Assembly: GCF_003977665.1 (NCBI RefSeq)
Contig: NZ_RYYV01000006.1
Coordinates: 248,001 to 312,000 of the forward strand
Direction of reading: 5' to 3'
Length of the DNA: 64,000 bases
From: Dyella choica
GTDB taxonomy: Bacteria > Pseudomonadota > Gammaproteobacteria > Xanthomonadales > Rhodanobacteraceae
The notes beneath the pieces are model-generated. The model saw nothing but the letters and a program-made list of their open reading frames with translations. It was not told the DNA's origin and searched no databases. A program made the position numbers and the translations under genes. How positions within the stretch are numbered: the first letter of the stretch is position 1; each line of letters opens with the position of its first letter. This document shows, one piece after another, positions 1-8,525 of the stretch.

Positions 1-2
1 TG

Positions 3-1385
3 CCGCAAGGCTGGAAGTTCGGCTCCGCCCTGGCCGTGGACAGCCAATCGGGCAACACCATTCGCTTCAAGCCGCTGAGCTTCAACAACTTCGTCGACTC
101 GCCCCTGATCGCCGGCGCGAACTTCAACCGCGTCGACCTTAGCCCCAAGGGCAGTGCTCCGGTGTACTTGAACGTGGTGGGCGATGAAGCGAAGGATGTG
201 AAGCTCACCGACAAGCAGCTGGAGCAACAGCGCAACGTGGTGACGCAGACCAATCTGCTGTTCGGTGCGCACCACTACGATCATTACGACTTCCTGCTCA
301 CCCTGTCGGACCATACCGGACACTTTGGGCTGGAGCACCACCAGTCCAGCGACGATCGTCTGCCGGCCAATTTCTTCACCGACGAGGACATGCACCGGGT
401 AACCGCCAGCCTGATGCCGCATGAATTCGTGCATTCCTGGAACGGCAAGTTCCGCCGTCCGGCGGATCTGTGGACGCCCAACTTCAACCAGCCGATGCAG
501 GATGATCTGCTGTGGGTGTACGAGGGCCTCACCGATTACTGGTGCGGCATCCTCACCGCCCGCGCCGGCCTGTGGACGCCGGAACAGTATCGCGATTCGA
601 TCGCCAGCATCGCCGGCGAAATGAGCTATCGCACCGGTCGTGCGTGGCGCCCGCTGCAAGACACCGCCGATGCCGCGCCGCTCACCTATTACGGTTCGGA
701 AAGCTGGATCAACCGGATCCGTGATACTGATTTCTATCCCGAAGGCCAGCTGCTGTGGCTCGATGTCGATACGAAACTGCGCGAACTGAGCAACGGCAAG
801 CGTTCGCTGGATGATTTCGCGCACGCCTTCTATGGCATGGACAACGGCAGCTATGTCACCAAGACATACGCCTTCGACGACGTGATCAACACGCTCAACC
901 AGGTGCAGCCGTTCGACTGGGCGAAATTCCTGCGCGATCGCCTGGACTACACCGGGACGGAACTCCCCGAGCACGGCATCGAGCGTGGCGGCTGGAAGCT
1001 GGTGTTCAATGACACGCCCAACGCCGAGGAGAAGGTGTGGGAAGGTATTCGCCACGGCGCGAGCCTGGCGTATTCGCTCGGCCTGGCCGTCAGCCAGAAA
1101 GGCCGCATCGGAGACGTGCAGTGGAACGGGCCGGCATTCAAGGCCGGCCTGGTGCCGAACCAGACCATCGTCGCGGTCAATGGCCGCGACTTCTCCACCG
1201 ATGCGCTGAAGGATGCGGTCACGGCCGCCAAGACTTCGCAGGCGCCAATCGAGCTGCTGGTGAAGAACGTGGACGTGTACAGCACCGTGAAAGTGGATTA
1301 CCACGAAGGCTTGCGCTACCCGCACCTGGTGCGGGCGGATGGCAAGGATTTGATCGGGGCGATCGTGGCGCCGCGCAACAAATAA
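3..1385 (+). CDS. M61 family metallopeptidase with C-terminal PDZ domain, 5' end outside window
   Basis: The reading frame is open from base 3 with no start before it, so the N-terminal beta domain lies outside the window. A zinc-peptidase HEFVH motif begins at base 420 inside a PHEFVHSWNGK context typical of the M61 glycyl-aminopeptidase family, followed by a WVYEGLTDYW stretch that supplies the third zinc-ligand glutamate. The last ~100 residues (about bases 1080-1330) look like a PDZ domain with a GPAFKAGLVPNQTIVAVNG ligand loop, the usual arrangement in this family. Such enzymes are generally periplasmic aminopeptidases. The gene ends just before a palindromic repeat pair. GTG at 36 is not the real start because the conserved sequence continues upstream of it. 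Confidence 0.9.
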   Translation, partial: PQGWKFGSALAVDSQSGNTIRFKPLSFNNFVDSPLIAGANFNRVDLSPKGSAPVYLNVVGDEAKDVKLTDKQLEQQRNVVTQTNLLFGAHHYDHYDFLLTLSDHTGHFGLEHHQSSDDRLPANFFTDEDMHRVTASLMPHEFVHSWNGKFRRPADLWTPNFNQPMQDDLLWVYEGLTDYWCGILTARAGLWTPEQYRDSIASIAGEMSYRTGRAWRPLQDTADAAPLTYYGSESWINRIRDTDFYPEGQLLWLDVDTKLRELSNGKRSLDDFAHAFYGMDNGSYVTKTYAFDDVINTLNQVQPFDWAKFLRDRLDYTGTELPEHGIERGGWKLVFNDTPNAEEKVWEGIRHGASLAYSLGLAVSQKGRIGDVQWNGPAFKAGLVPNQTIVAVNGRDFSTDALKDAVTAAKTSQAPIELLVKNVDVYSTVKVDYHEGLRYPHLVRADGKDLIGAIVAPRNK

Positions 1386-1401
1386 CGCGGCAAGCGGCTT
1401 T

Positions 1402-1473
1402 GTAGGCTGGGATGACAATCCCAGCTTGCCATGTATGCGGCCCCGCGATGCTGGGATTGTCATCCCAGCCTAC
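1402..1473. repeat. REP-type palindromic pair (family A), copy 1
   Basis: Two copies of a 24-bp palindromic unit beginning GTAGGCTGGGATGACAATCC stand in inverted orientation (1402-1425 and 1450-1473) around a 24-bp spacer. Each unit can fold on itself and the two can pair with each other. The same unit recurs near 11.46, 30.62, 31.94, 32.58 and 51.27 kb. Here it lies after the M61 gene, where it may act as a transcript end or mRNA-stabilising structure. Confidence 0.9.
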
Positions 1474-1487
1474 GTGTTGGCCACCCA

Positions 1488-1514
1488 TCAAGCCCTGTCC
1501 ATCCCTGCCGATAA
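1488..1514 (+). promoter_or_regulatory. sigma-28 (FliA) promoter of the HDOD gene
   Basis: The -35 box TCAAGCCC (1488-1495) and the -10 box GCCGATAA (1507-1514) are separated by exactly 11 nt. The -10 box matches the enterobacterial FliA consensus in all eight positions, and the TCAAG -35 variant is the same as before cheV and fliC in this window. Transcription would start near 1521, 24 nt before the HDOD gene. Confidence 0.8.
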
Positions 1515-1544
1515 GCTGTCCCATGGGGACCAGCTAGGCCGGAT

Positions 1545-2570
1545 ATGAGTGGATTCTGGAAGCGACTGTTTGCAGGCGAAGCACCGCCACCGAAAGAGCG
1601 GGCTCGTTTCGGCGTGGTGCTGCCGTGGCCGGAGGAATGCGCGCCCCAGGAGCCGGTCCCGGCGCTGAGCAGTGCGGACATCCAGGACTGGTTCTACCGC
1701 CTGGTGCTGGGCATGCCCAGTTCCGAAACGGATCAGCTGCGGCTGCAGGAGCAGGTGATGTTGCGGCGACTGGACGAGTTGTGCGGCGGCGATCGCTTCG
1801 ATATCTCCACCTTGCCGCGCCTGCCGGAGGTGTTGCCGCAGCTGTTGCGCCTGCTCAAAAGCGAGCACTCCGACGGCACCAAGGTGGCCCGGCTGATCGG
1901 CCGCGACCCGGTACTGGTCGGCGAGGTGATGCGGGTGAGCCGCAGTGCGCATTATCGGACCGCGCGCACGATCTCCAGCTTGCAGCACGCAGTCGTGTTG
2001 CTGGGCCATGATGGCCTGCGCCAGATGGTGACCCAGCACGTGATGAAGCCGATCCTGCAGGCCAGCGCGGGCATGCTCGGTCACGCCGCCGGGCAGCGCC
2101 TGTGGGATCATGCGGAACGCTGCGCGCACGCCAGCACCTATCTCGCCCGCGGACAGGGTGACCCGTTCGAAGCGTATCTCGCCGGCATCGTCTGCAATGC
2201 GGGAGTGGGTGCGATGATCCGCGTGCTGGACCAGGAGGCGCCGCCCACGCTCGGCGTTTTCAGCCGCTCTTTCCTGATCGGCTACACCCATCTGGCGAAC
2301 CATCTCACCTTGCGCGCAGCCAAGCACTGGGAATTGCCGCCCAACGTGATCGTGGCACTGCGCGAGCGGCTGGATGTCCGCGCCAAAGCCCCGGTGACCG
2401 AATTGGGCAATGCGCTGCTGGCGGCCGATCACCTGGCGATGGTCCAGATGCTGGCTGACAATCACGTGATCGATCGGGCGACGCCGCCTGCATCGGTGCG
2501 GGCGGATCGCTTGCCGGAGGTATTGGTGGATCGCGCGCAGCAGGAGTTGCGCAGGGTGTTCCGAGCGTAG
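1545..2570 (+). CDS. HDOD domain protein under sigma-28 control
   Basis: The 341-residue protein carries an HDOD (HD-related output) domain from about residue 80 to 290, with the family stretch that begins at LPRLPEVLPQLLRLL and continues through the helix RDPVLVGEVMRVSRSA. No transmembrane segment or signal peptide is seen, so it should be cytoplasmic. HDOD domains lack the metal-binding HD pair and act as regulatory protein-protein modules. The preceding sigma-28 promoter places it in the late flagellar/chemotaxis regulon although it sits 8 kb from the nearest flagellar gene. It converges with the GGDEF-EAL gene, with only 12 bp between the stops. The precise function cannot be read from the sequence. 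Confidence 0.88.
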   Translation: MSGFWKRLFAGEAPPPKERARFGVVLPWPEECAPQEPVPALSSADIQDWFYRLVLGMPSSETDQLRLQEQVMLRRLDELCGGDRFDISTLPRLPEVLPQLLRLLKSEHSDGTKVARLIGRDPVLVGEVMRVSRSAHYRTARTISSLQHAVVLLGHDGLRQMVTQHVMKPILQASAGMLGHAAGQRLWDHAERCAHASTYLARGQGDPFEAYLAGIVCNAGVGAMIRVLDQEAPPTLGVFSRSFLIGYTHLANHLTLRAAKHWELPPNVIVALRERLDVRAKAPVTELGNALLAADHLAMVQMLADNHVIDRATPPASVRADRLPEVLVDRAQQELRRVFRA

Positions 2571-2582
2571 TTCACACGGTCA

Positions 2583-5057
2583 TCAGTCGCCGTTCACCAC
2601 GAGTCGCTCCTCGAACTTCTCCGCCGGCATCGGCGCGCCGAACAAGAAGCCCTGCATATGCGAGCAGCCTGCGTCGCGCAGGAATGCGCTTTGCACCTCG
2701 GTTTCCACGCCTTCGGCGATCACGTCCTTGTTGAGGCTGCGCGCCATGCCGATGATGGCGCGGGTGATCGCCGCGGTTTCCGCGTCCTGGGTGATGTCGC
2801 GCACGAAGGCACGCTCGATCTTCAACGCATCGACCGGAAAATGCTTGAGGTAGGAAAGGCTGTTGTAGCCGGTGCCGAAATCGTCCAGAGACAGCCTGAC
2901 GCCGCGTTGGCGGATACGCCGCAGCAGGCGGATGGTACCGTCGCCACCGCTCATCATGATGCGTTCGGTCAATTCCAGCTCAAGCAGCCGCGGGTCAAGG
3001 CCCGTCTCGTTGAGGATGGCGTCGAGCCGTTCGTAGAAGCCGGCGTACTGGAACTGCAGGGGCGAAACGTTCACCGAGATCGCGATCGGATGTCCATCGC
3101 GTTGCCAGCTGCGCGCCTGTAGGCAGGCTTCGCGCAGCGCCCAGGTGCCGATGGAAACGATCAGGCCGGTATCCTCCGCCACTGGAATGAACTGGTCCGG
3201 CGTGAACAGCTCTTCGCCGTTCACGTGCAGGCGCAGCAGCGCTTCGGCACCGACGATGTGGCCAAGCTTCGCGTCCACCTTGGGCTGGTATTGCAGCAAC
3301 AGTTCGTTGTGCACCAGCGCATGGCGGAGCACGTTTTCGATGCGCTGGCTGGCTGCGGTACGCTGGCTCATTTCCGGTGCGTAGAAGCAGTAGCCATCGC
3401 GGCCCTGGTTTTTTACTTCGTACATGGCGGCGTCGGCGGTGCGCACCAGCGCATCCGGCTCGATCCCGTCGCGCGGGAACAAGCTGATGCCGATGCTGGC
3501 GCGGACCTCCACGGGCGGCAGATTCGGCACCTGTGCCTGGGCGCAGGCATCCAGCAGCTTGCGCGCGAAGCTGGCGGCCTCGTCCGCGTCATCCACGCGC
3601 GGCAGCAGCACCACGAATTCATCGCCGTTGTAGCGGAACGCCATGTCCTCGCTATCGTGCAGCACACTGCGAATCTGCTGTGCCACCGCCTGCAAGAGCT
3701 GGTCGCCCACGCCGTGGCCAAGCGTGTCGTTGACGCGACGAAAGTGGTCGAGGTCCAGATAGAGCACGGCGCACTGGCGATGGCGCTGCGTCGCCATTGC
3801 CGTAGCCTGTTCGATACGCGCATACAACAGGCTGCGATTGGGCAGTCCCGTGAGCGTGTCGTGCTGGGCCAGCTGGATCATCTTCAGCGCCAAGGTGCGG
3901 GTTTCGCTGATGTCGTGGCAGACCAGCACCCCGCCGGTGACATTGCCGGTGTGGTCGTGGATCAGGGCGGAAGAGGTCTCGATCGGCGTCTCGAAACCGT
4001 TGCGGTGGAGCAGGATCGCGCGGCCGCTGAAATCCACGCTGGCATTGCGCCGCATCGCATGGCGTAGCGGGTTGTCGAGCGGCTGGCGGTCGTTGATGTC
4101 GCGCAGGCGGAAGACATCATCCAGCGGACAACCCTTCGCGTCGGCGCTGGACCAGCCGGTCATGGCTTCGGCGATGGGGTTGAGCGAGGTGATGTTGAGC
4201 GCGACGTCAGTGGTGATCACCGCGTCGCCGATCGAATTGAGCGTGACCTCCGCCAGCTGGCGTTCGCGGAACAAGGCATCCTCGTACTGCTTGCGCTTGG
4301 TAATGTCCTGGACCTGGCTTACCACGTAATTGAGCTGTCCGGAGTCGCTGCGCACTTGCGAGACGCTGACCAGCACATACACGGTATGGCCGTCGCGATG
4401 GAGGTAGCGCTTTTCCGTCTGGAACGCCTCGCGCCGGCCATTGATGATCTGCGTGGACAGTGCCTCGCTCAGCGGCAGATCGTCCGGATGCGTCACGTCG
4501 CGCCAGGTCATCGTGCGCATCTGCGCCTCACTGTAGCCGAGCATGTTGCACAGGGCGGCATTCACGCGCTGATAGCGGCCGTCGGGAAGGATTAGCGCCA
4601 TGCCGATCGAGGCGTGCTGGAACGCCTGCGAGAAGCGCTGCTCGCTTTCGCGCAATTGCTCTTCCAGCGCATGCCGCTCGGTGATATCGGTGAACACGGT
4701 GAACACGCCGCGCAAATGCCCCTGTTCGTCGCGATCCGGAGTGAAGCTGCCGTGTACATAACGGTGCTGCATACGATCGAACAGCTGGCCTTCGTAGCTG
4801 GAGGCATGGCCACCCAAAGCCTGCAGCAGGGCGGCGCGAATACGCAGGTAGCTTTCCGGATCCAGCACTTCGCTGACCGGCTCGCCCACGATCCGGGTCG
4901 GATCAAGGCCGAACCAGCGGCGGTGCGCTTCGTTGGCGAACACGAAGCGTTCGCGCGTATCGACATAGGTAATGAGCGCAGGCACGCTCTGCACGACGTG
5001 TGCTAGCAGATCCGGATCTGACGGATCGCCTTCGACGGGGTGCGTCAGCTTGGGCAT
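2583..5057 (-). CDS. Cytoplasmic triple-PAS GGDEF-EAL cyclic-di-GMP protein
   Basis: The 824-residue protein has three PAS/PAC units (about 15-130, 135-255, 265-390), a GGDEF domain (about 395-560) and an EAL domain (about 570-820). The GGDEF signature reads YNGDEF near residue 475, so the first glycine is asparagine, and the inhibitory RxxD site is missing its arginine. The EAL domain keeps its catalytic set: EALLR near 604, an NVS motif, ELTER, DDFGTGYNSL, a lysine in ALKIER and AEGVET. It is therefore most likely a phosphodiesterase whose cyclase domain is weak or regulatory. No membrane segment is visible, so sensing by the PAS domains would be intracellular. It is a single gene, convergent with the HDOD gene. 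Confidence 0.92.
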   Translation of the reverse strand: MPKLTHPVEGDPSDPDLLAHVVQSVPALITYVDTRERFVFANEAHRRWFGLDPTRIVGEPVSEVLDPESYLRIRAALLQALGGHASSYEGQLFDRMQHRYVHGSFTPDRDEQGHLRGVFTVFTDITERHALEEQLRESEQRFSQAFQHASIGMALILPDGRYQRVNAALCNMLGYSEAQMRTMTWRDVTHPDDLPLSEALSTQIINGRREAFQTEKRYLHRDGHTVYVLVSVSQVRSDSGQLNYVVSQVQDITKRKQYEDALFRERQLAEVTLNSIGDAVITTDVALNITSLNPIAEAMTGWSSADAKGCPLDDVFRLRDINDRQPLDNPLRHAMRRNASVDFSGRAILLHRNGFETPIETSSALIHDHTGNVTGGVLVCHDISETRTLALKMIQLAQHDTLTGLPNRSLLYARIEQATAMATQRHRQCAVLYLDLDHFRRVNDTLGHGVGDQLLQAVAQQIRSVLHDSEDMAFRYNGDEFVVLLPRVDDADEAASFARKLLDACAQAQVPNLPPVEVRASIGISLFPRDGIEPDALVRTADAAMYEVKNQGRDGYCFYAPEMSQRTAASQRIENVLRHALVHNELLLQYQPKVDAKLGHIVGAEALLRLHVNGEELFTPDQFIPVAEDTGLIVSIGTWALREACLQARSWQRDGHPIAISVNVSPLQFQYAGFYERLDAILNETGLDPRLLELELTERIMMSGGDGTIRLLRRIRQRGVRLSLDDFGTGYNSLSYLKHFPVDALKIERAFVRDITQDAETAAITRAIIGMARSLNKDVIAEGVETEVQSAFLRDAGCSHMQGFLFGAPMPAEKFEERLVVNGD

Positions 5058-5205
5058 GCGATTCCGATGCGCTCGTGTGTTCGCACATCATGCGCCGGAC
5101 ACAGTGCCAATTGCACCCTCCCGCTGGCTCGGCTTTGGGACCTTCCTGTCAGGCCGGGAGGCTGGAGTGGATCCTCGCCGATGGGAGGTCGTATTGCGCG
5201 CCAAA

Positions 5206-6333
5206 TCAATGCAATGCGGCGGCGGGTGCGCCCAGCAGGCCTTGTTCGTCGAGCTGGATACGGCCCATTGCATGCAGATCGCTGCTTGCGCCAAAGCGGT
5301 CAGCCAGCATGGTCACCACGGCGCCGAGAGCTGTCGGTTGCACGGGATAGGCATGGGCAAGCACCTGGGCGCGCCTGGCCGGGCCTGCTTGCGCCACCGT
5401 CACTGCCACCACGCCGAGGCCGGCCGCTTCGTGCGCGAACAGGGCCGGTGCGCCGTAGGCAGGATCGGCCTCGGCCAGGGTCTCGGCGAGCCAGCCGGGT
5501 CCGGCGAGCAGGGGTTCGCCTTCCAACTGCAGCGGCAGGCCATGCGCCTCAAGCAGTGCAGCGTATTGGCGCAGTTCGAACACGGCGCCGGCGAAAGCAT
5601 GCTCGCGCTTCGGCGTTTCGCTGCCCTGGGCGGCAAGCCAGCGTGCCGGCGATTGCATCCGGACCTTGCCGTCGGCATAGCGCAGCGCCAGACCACGCGC
5701 GCTCAACGTGGTCTCCGGCTGGTACGGCGTCAGCATCGCCGCTTCCAGCAATTGCCACAGCGGGGCCAGATTGACGTGTTCATACTGCACACAAGTGAGC
5801 GCCAGCAGATCGTTGCGGCTGAGATAGCGGGCGTGTTGCAACTGTATGCCGAAGCTGCGCATCAGCCAGTCGGCGGTGCGCGCTCCGGCCTCGCCGCGGC
5901 CGACCAGCTCGACCTCCAGGCGTTCGGACAGAGCCTCCGCCAAGTCCTCCGGTGCAAGCAGGCTCAGTGGAAGCAGGCGCATGGGGCCGTCGGCATAAGC
6001 GGAGTCGGGCTCCAGCGGCTGCGCCGGCATGCGGCCTTCGTGATGGCCGAAGGCCACCACGTTTTCGAGCTGGCCGCGCGGCACTCGGCGCGCCAGCTCG
6101 TCCAGGGTCGCCCACACCGGAAATCCGGGCCGCAGCAGTTCCACCGCGTCGAACACGGCCCCGCCCAGGCTGAGCCGCGCCTGGGCGACCTCCGGCAGCA
6201 ATGCGTGCAGGTCTTCGGCCACCAGTGCGGCCAGTTCGGCGGCTTCATCGCGGCTTAGGCTGAGACGCTGCGGCCGCTCGCCGGGCGACAGTTCCAGGGC
6301 GAGGACGGCGTGCAACGGGATGGTGGGATTCAT
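5206..6333 (-). CDS. Conserved protein of unknown function
   Basis: I do not recognise the family. The reading frame can be extended to 6444, but the internal ATG at 6333 (MNPTIPLHAVLALEL) is preferred, because the 37 residues before it are low-quality and lack protein-like composition; this gives 375 residues. The protein is rich in leucine, alanine and glutamate, acidic, without signal peptide or membrane segment. A central segment GQLENVVAFGHHEGRMP carries paired histidines that could be functional. It lies alone on the minus strand between the PAS-GGDEF-EAL gene and the divergent thiolase. Codon use matches its neighbours, so it does not look recently acquired. Confidence 0.7.
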   Translation of the reverse strand: MNPTIPLHAVLALELSPGERPQRLSLSRDEAAELAALVAEDLHALLPEVAQARLSLGGAVFDAVELLRPGFPVWATLDELARRVPRGQLENVVAFGHHEGRMPAQPLEPDSAYADGPMRLLPLSLLAPEDLAEALSERLEVELVGRGEAGARTADWLMRSFGIQLQHARYLSRNDLLALTCVQYEHVNLAPLWQLLEAAMLTPYQPETTLSARGLALRYADGKVRMQSPARWLAAQGSETPKREHAFAGAVFELRQYAALLEAHGLPLQLEGEPLLAGPGWLAETLAEADPAYGAPALFAHEAAGLGVVAVTVAQAGPARRAQVLAHAYPVQPTALGAVVTMLADRFGASSDLHAMGRIQLDEQGLLGAPAAALH

Positions 6334-6580
6334 GGGGGCGGGGAGCAGGCAATGGGGAACGGGCAGCGTGAGGTCCAGCGCGACGCAAGGACTTCCCGAA
6401 AAATCAAATGCTGTAGATCTAAGGACGCGAAGCATAAAGCACAATCGGACCTAGGCCTCATGTTCCCCGATCCCAGTCCAAATCCCAACCCCGGCTGATT
6501 CAAACGCTCGCACGGGCTTTCGCCAGGACGCCGAGCGGGTTAGCCTTGCTGAATCGATGTATTGGGACCCATTCAAGGCT

Positions 6581-7867
6581 ATGGAAAACACGCAGCAGCG
6601 CGTTGGCGTCGTCGGCGGTGTACGCATCCCGTTCTGTCGCAACAACACTGCCTATGCGGACGTCGGCAACTTCGGCATGTCGGTGAAGGTGCTGGGCGCG
6701 CTGGTCGAACGCTTCGGGCTGCACGGCGTGGAGCTGGGCGAAGTGGCGATGGGGGCGGTGATCAAGCACTCCTCCGAGTGGAACCTGGCCCGCGAGGCCC
6801 TGCTCAGCTCCGGCCTGGCCGCGACCACGCCGGGCATCACCACCGCCCGGGCCTGCGGCACTTCGCTGGACAACGCCATTCTGGTTGCCAACAAGATCGC
6901 CGCCGGGCAGATCGAGGCCGGCATTGCCGGGGGTTCGGACACCACCAGCGATGTACCGATCGTCTTCAGCCAGCGCCTACGCAAGCGCCTGCTGGCGGTC
7001 AATCGTGCCAAGACGCCGTTGGACAAGCTGAAAACCGCGGTACGCGGTTTTTCAATTCGCGAGTTGAAGCCGTCGTTTCCCGGCGTGGCCGAACCGCGCA
7101 CCGGCATGTCGATGGGCGAGCACTGTGAAAAGATGGCGCGCGAATGGCACATCGGCCGCGATGCGCAGGATCGCCTCGCGCTGGACAGCCATCGCAAGCT
7201 GGCGGCAGCCTATGAGGCCGGCTTCTTTGACGACCTGGTCGTGCCGTTCCGCGGCTTGAAGCGCGACGGCTTCCTGCGTCCAGATACCAGTATGGACAAG
7301 CTGGGCGGCTTGAAACCGGCCTTCGACAAGGGCTCCGGCCATGGCACCCTCACTGCCGGCAATTCCACCGGCCTGTCCGATGGCGCAGCAGCCGTGCTGC
7401 TCGCCAACGAAGCGTGGGCGGCCAAGCGCGGTTTGAAGATCCAGGCCTATTTGCGCGACGCTGAAGTGACCGCAGTGGATTTCGTGCATGGCGAAGGCTT
7501 GCTGATGGCGCCCACGATCGCCGTGCCGCGCCTGCTCAAGCGCAACGGTCTCACGCTGCAGGATTTCGATTACTACGAAATCCATGAAGCCTTCGCCGCA
7601 CAGGTGCTGTGCACGCTGCGCGCCTGGGAATCGGCCGATTACTGCAAGCACCGGCTGGGCCTTGACGCGCCGTTCGGCAGCATCGATCCGGCCAAGCTCA
7701 ACGTGAACGGCTCCAGCCTCGCCGTGGGCCATCCGTTCGCCGCCACCGGTGCGCGTATCGTCGCGACGCTGGCGAAAATGCTCGAACAGAAAGGTTCCGG
7801 CCGTGGCCTGATTTCCATCTGCACTGCCGGCGGCATGGGCGTAGTGGCCATTCTCGAACGTCCTTGA
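6581..7867 (+). CDS. fadI: Acetyl-CoA C-acyltransferase (thiolase, FadI-like)
   Basis: The 428-residue protein is a type II thiolase: the acyl-accepting cysteine in ACGTSLDNA is residue 92, the catalytic histidine in HEAFAAQ is residue 335, and the second cysteine in CTAGGMG is residue 414. A GHPFAATGAR loop completes the active site. It would perform the last step of fatty acid beta-oxidation, cleaving 3-ketoacyl-CoA. The sequence resembles the FadI/trifunctional-beta type more than FadA. The start at 6581 is chosen over 6557 because AAGG sits 3-6 nt before it. The gene is followed after 6 bp by the TonB-like gene. No fadJ partner is in the window. Confidence 0.85.
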   Translation: MENTQQRVGVVGGVRIPFCRNNTAYADVGNFGMSVKVLGALVERFGLHGVELGEVAMGAVIKHSSEWNLAREALLSSGLAATTPGITTARACGTSLDNAILVANKIAAGQIEAGIAGGSDTTSDVPIVFSQRLRKRLLAVNRAKTPLDKLKTAVRGFSIRELKPSFPGVAEPRTGMSMGEHCEKMAREWHIGRDAQDRLALDSHRKLAAAYEAGFFDDLVVPFRGLKRDGFLRPDTSMDKLGGLKPAFDKGSGHGTLTAGNSTGLSDGAAAVLLANEAWAAKRGLKIQAYLRDAEVTAVDFVHGEGLLMAPTIAVPRLLKRNGLTLQDFDYYEIHEAFAAQVLCTLRAWESADYCKHRLGLDAPFGSIDPAKLNVNGSSLAVGHPFAATGARIVATLAKMLEQKGSGRGLISICTAGGMGVVAILERP

Positions 7868-7873
7868 GTCCTT

Positions 7874-8401
7874 ATGCCACGTCTACGTATTACTGCCACC
7901 CTGAGTCTGCTTGCGCTGGTGATCGGCGCGGCCGCTACCCAATGGCTGAGTGATCAGACGGCGGGACGTGCCACCCCACCGGAGACGGGGCCGCGCATCG
8001 CAAACATTCATCTGTTGCGCCGCGGCCACCTGCACGCCAAGGCTACGATGGCGTTAGTGCGTCCTCGCTACGTCCCGGCACGGGGTGAGCTTGCCGCAAC
8101 ACCCGCCGCTCCCGTCGGCTACTCCGCTACGTTGCAGCCGATAGCGACGCCCATGTCATCGTTGCCCACGGCGCGGATGGAAGATCATGCCGTGGGCAAC
8201 GTGGTGCTGCACCTGACGGTCGACGGACAAGGACAGGTCACAGCCGCCACGGTCGCGCAATCCAGCGGCGATGCGATCCTCGATACGAACGCCATGGACC
8301 TCGCGCGGCACTGGCGCTTTGCGGTGCCGGCGGATCATCCACAGGGCTTGAGCGGCGATTTGCCGATGCGCTTCACGGGTGAGTTGGCGCAGGCTCAGTG
8401 A
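7874..8401 (+). CDS. TonB C-terminal-like secreted or anchored protein
   Basis: The 175-residue protein starts with a hydrophobic segment (about residues 5-25) preceded by arginines, fitting a membrane anchor or signal peptide. Its last ~75 residues resemble the TonB C-terminal fold: NVVLHLTVDGQGQVTAATV, then SSGDAILDTNAMDLARHWRF. In TonB proteins this domain binds outer-membrane receptors, but the proline-rich spacer of classical TonB is short or absent here, and no ExbB/ExbD is nearby. It may instead be a stand-alone TonB-domain protein. It begins 6 bp after the thiolase and is probably co-transcribed. Confidence 0.7.
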   Translation: MPRLRITATLSLLALVIGAAATQWLSDQTAGRATPPETGPRIANIHLLRRGHLHAKATMALVRPRYVPARGELAATPAAPVGYSATLQPIATPMSSLPTARMEDHAVGNVVLHLTVDGQGQVTAATVAQSSGDAILDTNAMDLARHWRFAVPADHPQGLSGDLPMRFTGELAQAQ

Positions 8402-8525
8402 CGCTTGCACGAGCGGCACTGATCTCACCAGCGGAGAGTCACGTGGAAAGCAGCTGAGGCGGCAATCCCGGCAGCGAGCGGGTTGCGCGCATGGCAATGC
8501 CGGGGTTTGCGCCCCAGGCTACGCT

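Noticed and set aside
4972-6258. 428-codon plus-strand frame opposite the unknown gene
   Set aside because: It overlaps the start of the GGDEF-EAL gene and lies opposite a frame with better amino-acid composition.
8402-8525. Weak family A repeat after the TonB-like gene
   Set aside because: Only fragments (GGCAATGCCGGGG, CCCCAGGCTACGC) resemble the unit; it is too decayed to annotate.
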